A DNA stretch of 64,000 nucleotides from Septoria linicola (lineage: Eukaryota; Ascomycota; Dothideomycetes; Mycosphaerellales; Mycosphaerellaceae), in NCBI GenBank assembly GCA_024114885.1, contig CP099418.1:5270001-5334000 (forward strand), given 5' to 3'. Below are positions 53,989-62,611 of the stretch, in pieces. The notes beneath the pieces are model-generated. The model saw only the letters and a list, made by a program, of their open reading frames with translations, had not been told where the DNA came from and searched no databases. The position numbers and the translations under genes are program-made. Within the stretch, counting starts at the first letter, position 1. Each line of letters starts with the position of its first letter.

Positions 53989-54311
53989 ATGAAATCCTCC
54001 TTCCTCAGCTTTATGCTAAACGCCATACTGCTTGCCGGCAGTGCTCATGCTTATGCCCACGCTCACCCTAACCCACTTGCTCGACCGGCAGAACCAAAGT
54101 ACTGCGACGTCAACACAGAGAATTGCCTGCCAGAGCCAAATAGAGGAGGGCCGAGGCAGAGATGTGGCGACTATACACGTGGGTGGCTCTTTATAATTCG
54201 GCGGGAGTGAGGTTGAGCTGATGGCCAGATAGGAACTTGTTGACGTGTCGCGATAAGAAAATGATGCCGGAGAACAGATTTGACCAAAGAGGGGTTCCCA
54301 AGGATGAATAG
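53989..54311 (+). CDS. Small secreted protein, 90 aa, four cysteines (effector candidate)
   Basis: Exons 53989-54178 and 54229-54311 with a 50-nt intron (GTGGGT donor; gccag acceptor), 91 codons including the stop. The signal peptide has basic MKSS, hydrophobic FLSFMLNAILLAGS and a cut near AHA. The mature chain has four Cys (KYCDV, ENCLP, QRCGD, LTCRD); the fourth is supplied only by exon 2. The chain is charged and Pro/Arg rich and ends VPKDE. Without splicing, a 73-aa form with three Cys would result, so splicing gives an even Cys number. Not recognised. The stop lies 49 bp from the end of the opposite-strand gene. Confidence 0.6.
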
Positions 54312-54360
54312 ATCGCGGCAAACCGGGAGAGAGCAGCAGTCAGCATCCGGTGTTATCGAT

Positions 54361-55457
54361 CTATAACTTCTCTGCGGTAGTTGCTTCCCCAGCCTGCACT
54401 TCAAACACAGCTTCCACGCCTAAGTGATCCGTCACCCAAGCCTTTTCAAATCCCAAATTCTTGATGAATTCCCCTTCTTCCTCATCTGGTACGAGCACAT
54501 CCCGTCCAAACCTCTCAAAACTCTCCAAATTCAGCACATTCGGCGTAGGAGTGAAGTAGACTTTATCCATCCTACTCGTGCCAAATCTCTCTCTCTCTGC
54601 ACGGTAGCAGCTTGTTGGCCCCATGTATGCCCATTTGGATCATTCTCTTTGCCGCCAAGTTCGATGTAGGCGTCTGATAGATTGTTGTCTGAGTGGAGTG
54701 TCCTATCAAAAGGTTGGATGGCATTGAAGTCTCCTGCTACGATGGCAGCGTCTACAGAGGAAGAATGCATGTATGAAGCTATGAGCTTCATCTGCGGGAT
54801 CCGGCGTGGGGGCTCAAAAGCCATGGATTCGAGATGGGAATTGCAGAGGCGGATGCTGCGATTTTGCAGGAGGATGTCTGTGATAAGGACGTCGCGCTCC
54901 ATGCGTGTTTCGGAGTAGTGCACGCGGAAGGCCGAAGTGATTGGGAGGCGATTGTCGAGGAGAGTGACTGTTCCGTAGTGATCTGACTGCCAGCTGGAAA
55001 TGCCAATATCTGAGAGGCAGAAGTTCTGCTGAATCCAGGGTTGGTCGGCGATGAGTTGGATGTCTGACGCAACGCATTCTTGGAGATAGATGGCTGTCGC
55101 TGATTCTTCGGCCCCGGTGGTTCGTTCTTGGAGGTAGGTTAGAGCAGCTTTCATTCTTGAATCAGGAAATGGTAGCATGAAATCGATGTTCCAGCTGCAC
55201 AAAGCTAGCTTGGTGATCTTGTCGCTGACGGTAGAATGTGCCTGGCCGGCATCTTTCGCTACCCACTTCTTGCCATCATACGCGTAGTAAGACTGCTTCC
55301 AAGGCTCGTCGAATTGCCATGGGATTGACGACCTTTTCTTAGATTCGACTTCTTTGATAGATTGTTGCACGAGAGCGTCCATGTTGCGGAACCTGTAAGC
55401 TATGGTCTTCAGTGGTCTCAGAATACTACGAAGCATAAATTTATCAATTAAGAGCAT
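54361..55457 (-). pseudogene. Endonuclease/exonuclease/phosphatase-family gene, frameshifted at a GA repeat
   Basis: Upstream frame 55457-54531 and downstream frame 54624-54361 encode consecutive parts of one EEP-fold phosphodiesterase-like protein. The first holds CSWNIDFMLPFPDSRM, IYLQEC (catalytic Glu), NSHLES and VAGDFNAIQPFD (Asp/Asn), then HTWGQQ. The second begins at FGTSRMDKVYF and holds WVTDHLGVEAVF with the terminal Asp-His pair. The switch falls in a 13-nt AG run at 54586-54598; one AG unit too many throws the frame, and the broken product ends ~20 residues later without the catalytic His. A likely start is MDALVQQS at 55382. Recent pseudogene, allele variant and sequencing error cannot be told apart here. 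Confidence 0.7.
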
Positions 55458-55959
55458 AGTGAGATCTAGTCATTCAATCGGAATATGGACCTTGATGTCA
55501 AGCTGTTGGAAGCTGACCGTCAGAAGGAAGCTATTTAATGTTGCAAAAGTCGAGGACGGCTTCATGGTCTCTCCATTGCAAGATGTCTGACGTTGCTTGC
55601 ACGTAGCTGAGGACTGTTACTCACGTTGAATCGGCGAGCAGAGACTGAAATCGATTTGTTCAGCGTAGGTATCGTGGAGTGAGCAGGAGATGTAGGATGG
55701 TCAACCACGATCTGCATCGGCATATATCTTAGACGACCCCGACTATTGGCCAAAGCTTCGCGCTTGTGAGACGCGACTTCCCCAAGTTAAGTTTGGAGCT
55801 TCAAGTGAATTTGTCCCAAGACATACACAGAACAACAGTCCAGACTCTGTGTCAGCGGTCTCGATCAGAACAACACGCTGTCGTCTAACCGTATAGAAAT
55901 TGCCCCTACCGGCCTCTTTCCTCCTCCACCGCCAACACAGTCACCACCAACTCTTCTCC
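55458..55959. other. Shared promoter region, EEP gene / NUP53
   Basis: 502 bp between divergent genes. A pyrimidine-rich stretch just before 55960 (cctctttcctcctccaccg) suits a leader. The reading frame of NUP53 stays open to 55900 but contains no ATG there. Confidence 0.45.
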
Positions 55960-57321
55960 ATGTACCAAGCATATTCGCTGCGACAGCAGCATCGCCCGCC
56001 TGGCATGCAAATACACGCAGTACCCGAAGCGGAGCGCGCACTCGACTCGACGGGACGCAAATTGCCGTGGGGCTACGACTACAGCGGACCAATCCAGGTG
56101 GACAGCGATCGCAGCGTTCCAGCTGAGAAAGGGCCGTTTGGCAAGAGCATGCGCAACCTGAGGAGAGCAAACAGCAGATCGCGCAGCACGACGGCAATTC
56201 CGCGACAAAATGAGGATGCGCGAACACGACAGGAGCAATTGGCTGCAGAAGACGCCGTATTTGGATCCCTCCGACGAGTCAACACAAATTCTAAGGACCA
56301 GCAGAGTCCTGATGGAGCTCCACAAGCAGCCGATCAGAGCATTCGAGCGCCGGCACCACCTGTTGATGGCGAGGGCGAGCCGACGGAGGTCATACTTTAT
56401 GGCTTTGGAGAAGAGTTGCAGTGGGCCGCAATCGACTTCTATGAGCGGGTGTCACATGGCATCATCCTTGAGGACTACGATCGCGTGCCCGAGGGCGCCC
56501 GCTATGCCATTCCGTCGAGAAGACTACATGCTCAGCGCAGTTTGTCACGCGTGGCACTGGGCAAGAAGAACGCATACAAGGGTGGAAACAATTGGATCAA
56601 AATCACTTTCAATAACAGATCAGCCGCCGACTTGGCTGTTGCAAGGAGTCCGCACACCATCAAGGGGTACTTGGTGTACGCCGAAATGTACAATGGGAGA
56701 GGACCGAGCAGGGATATGCCAATACACGCGACTCAGGCTGGAGCACAACTGACGAGTGAGGTCTTGCCTGCAACGCTCAACACCGATACAACAATGCTGG
56801 ACGCGGAAGGGAGCCCGAACGGAAGTAGTCAGACAGCCACAAGTGCTACCGCTACGAATGCTACAGCCAGCCGAACAGGCAGGATCAGAGGAGGTCTTCC
56901 CTGGAGTGTATCATCTCTTATGCAAGACTCGCCCACGAACAGCTCAAATAGCCTGCAGCAGAATGAAGCACCCGGCAGCGGTGGATTCGAGATGAGTCAA
57001 ATCCCCAACACGCCCACGCCTATTCAGACCTCGAGTTTCCAACCTCGTGACGGCGCACCAGTTGTACAGCATCGCCAGAGTCGGCTGATCGAAGGCACTG
57101 TCCGGCTTGTGCCAAAGTCGCCCGAGCTTGCTCTCGCACCTAAACAACCCAAGGCTAGCTGGACGAGCTGGCTCGGGACAGGAGAGATTATTGGAGGTGC
57201 TGTCCCGAGGAGGCATGATGGAAGCTTTGATTGGGAAATGGCAAGTCTGTATTGGAGGATATGTGCGTGGTTTGACTGGATGTTTGGGACGGATTTGTGT
57301 GGGCTCAAGGGTGACGAGTGA
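55960..57321 (+). CDS. NUP53: Nucleoporin of the Nup35/Nup53 family
   Basis: Membrane-facing inner-ring nucleoporin. Intronless, 453 aa from ATG 55960 (MYQAYSLRQQ). The disordered N-terminus carries GRKLPWGYDYSGP. The atypical MPPN-type RRM begins at EPTEVILYGFGEELQWAAID and ends near WIKITFNNRSAADLAVARS and HTIKGYLVYAEMYNG. The Ser/Thr/Asn-rich linker contains few FG dipeptides. The C-terminus is amphipathic and aromatic (WRICAWFDWMFGTDLCGL), the family's membrane-binding helix. Domain order and helix are convincing, although the RRM holds a long insert around DYDRVPEGARYAIPSRRL. Confidence 0.9.
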   Translation: MYQAYSLRQQHRPPGMQIHAVPEAERALDSTGRKLPWGYDYSGPIQVDSDRSVPAEKGPFGKSMRNLRRANSRSRSTTAIPRQNEDARTRQEQLAAEDAVFGSLRRVNTNSKDQQSPDGAPQAADQSIRAPAPPVDGEGEPTEVILYGFGEELQWAAIDFYERVSHGIILEDYDRVPEGARYAIPSRRLHAQRSLSRVALGKKNAYKGGNNWIKITFNNRSAADLAVARSPHTIKGYLVYAEMYNGRGPSRDMPIHATQAGAQLTSEVLPATLNTDTTMLDAEGSPNGSSQTATSATATNATASRTGRIRGGLPWSVSSLMQDSPTNSSNSLQQNEAPGSGGFEMSQIPNTPTPIQTSSFQPRDGAPVVQHRQSRLIEGTVRLVPKSPELALAPKQPKASWTSWLGTGEIIGGAVPRRHDGSFDWEMASLYWRICAWFDWMFGTDLCGLKGDE

Positions 57322-58005
57322 GAAAAGACGTCCCTAGAAATGGCAGACGACTTATAGAAGGGTATGAAGGACCGAGAAACAGATGCTCTCGGTTCCTGCG
57401 ATGCTGTTTGAGCGAGGCGCTGGGGTTTGACAATGAGGGACTAGGAAGCTTGAGGTTGTATCTACAGCAGCATGGCCCCAACAAGCTAATGTACAGATAC
57501 TGCGCCTTGTGAGAGAACTGTAGCGCTGCGTCGAGGTACCATATTTGCAACGCTTCTCTACGAGATGTTAGTAATTTATCTAGAGTGCAATCGAAAGGTC
57601 TGTGCTTGGAACAGACGCCTTCCGTTGGCACATGGCCTCAGTGCTGTGCTTGGCGAAGGTCTGGTTCTGCGTAAGCTCACCCAACATCCATTACGCAGGC
57701 CAGATAGACTAGCGACTCAATCACAACCTCAAGGGCCACTGATCCCGATGCGGCCATGCCTCAATCGCAACACGAGAAGGGATGAGACTCGTTCGGAGTT
57801 CAAACTCGGCGTTGACACACGCCAAGTGGACATCGGCTTTTCGTGCCTACCTGCCGGAACAGTCATCTTCAACAAACATATATACACACTAAAGTCTGCG
57901 ATCAACAGCACTTTAGACCAGCAGCACCAGGATCTAGACCAACCAAGAACGCCTGTCGACGCATACAAAAACCACAATCAAGAATAAATCAAACCGAGAA
58001 ACACA
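57322..58005. other. Intergenic, promoter of the GNAT gene
   Basis: 684 bp between two rightward genes. Short frames only. The AC-rich, G-poor stretch 57940-58005 looks like a 5' UTR. Confidence 0.45.
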
Positions 58006-58656
58006 ATGCCAGTCATAGCAATACCCGCCGAAGATGCCGACTTCGACCGCATCTTCGAAATCACCTCTCTAGCCTTCGCCCGCAACGAGCCAGTCTGGGA
58101 TGTAATGTATCCTGCTCACTGGACACCCGCCGGCCGCGCAAAGGGTTCTGCCCGCATGCTCAAATTGCATCAGACCATCCCCGAAACAACATTCATCAAA
58201 GCCGTCGACACCGAAACCGGCGAGATCCTCGGAATGTCGAAGTGGAACATTTTCCAAAACTACACTCCCAAACGAAGTGAAGTCCCTTCCGACGTCTACG
58301 AAACTGAAGAAGATCGCCGCTATGCACAGGGCATAGTGGACTGCTTTATCAAAGATCGGAATCAAGCCATCATCGAACGGAATGGAAATGTCGTGTCTCT
58401 CGATATTTTGACTGTAGACCCCGCGCACCACCGCAAGAAAGTTGGCGATGTGATGGTCAAGTGGGGAACGCAGAAGGCAGATGAGTTGGGCTTTGACGCG
58501 ATTGTGGAGAGTTCAGTGCCGGGGAGGGGGTTGTATGAGAAGAATGGCTTTGTGTGGCAAAAGGATGTGGTTGTGCAGGCGGAAGGGTGGGCGGAGGATG
58601 ATAAGGAGAGGCCGGCGGGGGCGTATGCGTGGTTGGTGAGGGAGAAAAGGAAGTAG
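58006..58656 (+). CDS. GNAT-family N-acetyltransferase, 216 aa
   Basis: Acetyl-CoA-dependent N-acetyltransferase; acceptor unknown. Intronless, with the ATG in good context (acaATGCC). Start VIAIPAEDADFDRIFEITS is the usual strand 1/helix 1 of fungal GNAT proteins. The substrate-side insert NYTPKRSEVPSDVYETEED is followed by the core strand VVSLDILTVDPAHHRKKVGD, where HHRKKVGD fills the acetyl-CoA loop position (R/Q-x-x-G-x-G/A), then VESSVPGRGLYEKNGFV typical of motif B. No targeting signal. Located upstream of, and tail-to-tail with, a Zn2Cys6 regulator. Confidence 0.88.
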   Translation: MPVIAIPAEDADFDRIFEITSLAFARNEPVWDVMYPAHWTPAGRAKGSARMLKLHQTIPETTFIKAVDTETGEILGMSKWNIFQNYTPKRSEVPSDVYETEEDRRYAQGIVDCFIKDRNQAIIERNGNVVSLDILTVDPAHHRKKVGDVMVKWGTQKADELGFDAIVESSVPGRGLYEKNGFVWQKDVVVQAEGWAEDDKERPAGAYAWLVREKRK

Positions 58657-58946
58657 ATGATGTGGTGTGAGAGGCCAGGAGTGAGCGGCAGATAGATGGA
58701 GTATAGAGAGCTAGAATTAGAATTGCGATCTTGTTCTTCGTGCTGAACTGGGAGTGTTCCATCCTACACTTGAGGTCTCCGTTCCTAAAATGCGGCTACA
58801 TGCATCTACATGCATGTGGCAGACTAGTGAGACCCTTCCGACGACGTGCATGACAATGGTATTACATTCGAACCAGAGTTGACATGTACGACCGACCGCT
58901 TGCACCCACGTTTCTGGGCTAGTATGGTATAGCAAGTCCCTCTCCA

Positions 58947-61545
58947 TCATATATCCAATTTCTCCCACTTCTCCAACAACTGCGTCAACCTGCCATCCGA
59001 GTCCTCCCCCTTCGTTGTCGTAAAATCCGGAAACATTGAATTCAACAGAGACAGATCCGAAGGCTTCCACGCCGTGTCCGACATGATCTTCAGCATCGTC
59101 CGCGTGGATCGCGAGAGTTCAATTTTCTGCTCGAGCGCGGTGTGGTAGGTCATGCGTGCGATGCCTCGGGAAATCATGACTTCGACGCCGGAGCCGAGGA
59201 GGCAGCGGAAGACTTCGTCGAAGGCGGTGTGGGAGTCTCGGATGGTTCTACTTTCAGATTCGGCGGCGAGGGTTTCCGCTGCTGCTGGGGATGTGATATT
59301 ATCGCTGGGTTGTGTGAGGACTGGGTCGAGCATGAGGACACTCGCGGCTACGGCTTGTAGTTGGAGCAGCCACGCTGGTGTCACTTTTAGTCCGTATCGT
59401 TGTCGGAAGTCTCGTAGAGCTTGGGCGGCTTGGTATGCGAAACTGAGGGCTTTGTCTAGACTGTGCTGCGCCAGTCGTGACATATCTAGGGCTGTCCGAG
59501 CAGAGTCACCAGATTCTGGCGAGTCTCCGGCGTTCTCGCGGTCTTGTAAGCATCGATTCCTTGCTACTAGCCGTAGCACCATGGAGAAGGCGATGTACGA
59601 GGCGCTGCGCGTTGAGTCAGTGTCGTGGGCTCGGCGCAGAGGAACGGTGAACTGGAACGTACTGTAGTTCGAGAACAGCTACACTCATCGGCCAATCGTA
59701 TTGGAGTTCGAATGGAAGATGCTGATGCCACTGGTCCATCTTCATTGCCAAGGACTCTACAGCGTTCATGAATTCTCTGTTCACGACCGCCTTGCTGGTC
59801 TTGGCAAAGATAAGGTCGTGCATTTCTTGGAACAGAATTGCAAGCTTGCAGCGCTCCAAAAGATACAAAGTCGGCCTGTGAGGCACGATGGATTTGCTGA
59901 AAGGATACGCAGTCCACATTTCCACCTCATCATTGAAGGTGTCGTTGATTTTTGGATGCCGAATCGACCGCGGTTTGATCGTCATTTCACTCATGAATGC
60001 GAGCCGCATGATTCTGTGCTGATCAGCAGAGCACGAACCATACCAAGCCAACCATCGTACTCACATGTGCGTAGTGATAACTGTCCAGTAGACTGAAAGC
60101 CTGACCCTGGCGAAGTCGTGCTTCTCGGTATCGTGGGTCTCGTATTGCTCTTCGTCACAATGCAGGGGCATCTGATTGTTCAAGTGTACAGCAATTGGTA
60201 CCAGAGATAAGCCAAGCCGATCTTTCGCTCTGTAATTGGCACTGCGATACTCCCTTAGCAGGTTCTACGCACGCATGACCACGGAAGTGCTCACTCTAGG
60301 CTGAGAATACACAATGCTTGTGCATTTGTCAGCGATGGACGATATTCCTCTTTAGCCCATAACCGGACAGCTTCTTCGTGAAAGTGTTGACCACGACCGA
60401 TCCTGTCTCTGTTATTTGGCGCGAAAGCCAACTCGTGCTCCGACTGCAACTGGTGTAGACTTCAGTGTTCGTTCTTCGTTGAGATGTGGCTCAATTGACT
60501 CACACTGGCAATGGCGCAGATGCTATTGACTAGCAGCGGAGAGCAAAAATCGGATCTGGTGTTGCGAGAGCGCATGGCTGAATTATCAAGTCAGTGTGAT
60601 TTCACCTCCTCTATCTCATGCACTGACCTTGCAGGAAGAGGTCTTGCTCTACAAATCGCCAAGTAGGATTGATCCAAGCAAAGAAAACAGACACCAGATG
60701 AGATATCGCCTCATCGTCTGCCGTAATATTGATCCATGGTCGTGCAGGTACGCTGTACGGAGGAGTGTCGTCGTAGTCCCAAGCACCGCCGCTACCTTGG
60801 TCTACCGGCTGACGACTTGGTGGATATTGGAGAAGTGTAGCTCGAGCCAACAGAGGTTCCAGGCGCGGCAGTTCGACTATGCGATGGCGGAACATGTGAA
60901 AGTCCTGGACATCGAGCACAAATTGCCTAGACGAGTTGGGGTCTAATACCATCGTGGCGAGTCTGATGACTTCTCGGAGAGAACCTGTGCTGTGGGCAAG
61001 GCTAATCAAGAACATATGGTGCCCGGCACGCCTTGCGTCTATCGCTCGAGACCTATCGTCGTCTCTCTCAACAGCCTGCATCACCTCCTCTGGACTTGAG
61101 CCATTACGTATTGCGCGGTATATCTTCTTGGAGTCTGTAGCATTCCGGTGACCCAACATATAGAAAATTCTGGCATACGTCTCGTTTGTGCGAGAGATCT
61201 CGTCATGCTTGCGTTTCGTTGCTTGCGATTGCGACTCTCCATCTCGTGTCTCGAAGATGCAAGATACATTGTGCTTCACGCAAGTCCCGCACGGACGTGA
61301 ACCATCGCACTTGAATTGTGTTGATCAGATGTGGATACGTCAAAGGTGAAATTCAGCAGGCATACCTTCAACTTCTTCGAGCGGCAATGCTCGCATGCTG
61401 CTGCAACAACACCACGCCTTGCCCGGCTGATGGCCAACTGAGAAGGTTGCGTGGATCGAGTGTTCGCACTTGTGACACGTATGCTCCCATCTTCATCTTG
61501 TAATGTTCGAGCTTCGGAGACTGATCGTAGCAAATTATTGGCCAT
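58947..61545 (-). CDS. Zn2Cys6 transcription factor with fungal-specific TF domain, 756 aa
   Basis: Seven exons in transcription order: 61545-61366, 61309-60628, 60577-60504, 60443-60295, 60241-60065, 60013-59663 and 59604-58947. The phases close to 2271 nt. Cys 51, 54, 61, 67, 70 and 77 form CX2CX6CX5CX2CX6C, split by intron 1 right after SKKLK, a common site. The middle-homology region includes INPTWRFVEQDLFLQ, SDFCSPLLVNSICAIAS, AKDRLGLSLVPIAVHLNNQ and RLSVYWTVITTH. Later exons contain HQHLPFELQYDWPMSVAVLE. It is typical of regulators of carbon, nitrogen or secondary metabolism, with targets unknown. Its start lies only ~230 bp from a RIP-mutated repeat region. Confidence 0.87.
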
Positions 61546-61773
61546 ATGCTAGCAGGCGAGTCAATCAATGATGAACGCGACTTATCAATTCGTTGGTCAT
61601 ACTTCGTCGCCAGACATTCCGACATCATGCTAAGTCAAGCACACAGAGGCTACCGTCGTGTCGAGATGGTTCATGAGCACTACTAGCTGTCATCTTGTGC
61701 AATCAATGATACGACAGTACAAGGTCCCTATCGCGTACACGCAAGAATCTGACCTCGCCTCGGAGCACCTGAG

Positions 61774-62611
61774 TTCTATAGCACGTGAATCGTGCACGTG
61801 CGACTCCGCATCTTGGCAAATAACAATATCTTTACGGTTATTTAAAGTAAAGGGCGTGTTGTATGCCACATAATGTTAAAGAGGGTATAGCGTAGTAAAG
61901 AAGAATAGGAGATTAATCTTAAACTAACTTATATATATAGTATAGTAGTAATATACTAGGAACTAAATACAAAGTTAATTAAGTTAGTTATCTAAGAAGA
62001 GAAGAAAGAGAAGTAAGATATACCTCTTACTAAGCCTTAGATAGATACCTTAGGTATCTAGAACTATACTTAAATATCTATATCTAGACTAACTATCTAG
62101 GATATATTCTTAATACTCCTACTTATACTATATAGTTAGATCTTTCTATAGATTATCTATAATACTTAAGTACTAGCTCTAATCTTGATTAGTTATTAAG
62201 TACTTACTTTTTAGACTAATAACTAGATAGTACTAACTATTAATCTAATAAACTTTCTATACTACTATCTATTAAGAATATATCCTAGATAGTTAGTCTA
62301 GGTATAGATATTTAAGTATAGTTCTAGATACCTAAGGTATCTATCTAAGGCTTAGTAAGAGGTATATCTTATTTCTCTTTCTTCTTTTCTTAGATAACTA
62401 ACTTAATTAACTTTATATTTAGTTCCTAGTATATTACTACTATACTATATATATAAGTTAGTTTAAGATTAATCCCCTATTCTTCTTTACTACGCTATAC
62501 CCTCTTTAATATTATATAGTATATAATACGCTCTTTACTTTAAATAACTATAAAGATATTATTATTTACTAAGATATAGAGTCGTACGTATACGATTTAC
62601 GTACTATAGAA
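61774..62611. repeat. Gap-free inverted repeat, 341-nt arms, 156-nt spacer
   Basis: Left arm 61774-62114 pairs with right arm 62271-62611: position p matches 124385-p, with no gap found over the length I checked by eye. About 25 mismatches were seen and all are C/T or G/A transitions. In the outer ~87 nt, 15 differences all have C or G on the left-arm copy and T or A on the right-arm copy, the direction RIP produces. The spacer 62115-62270 is TA rich with no frame. No target-site duplication is evident at the outer edges. It could be a foldback/MITE-like element or two repeat ends brought together. Confidence 0.88.
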
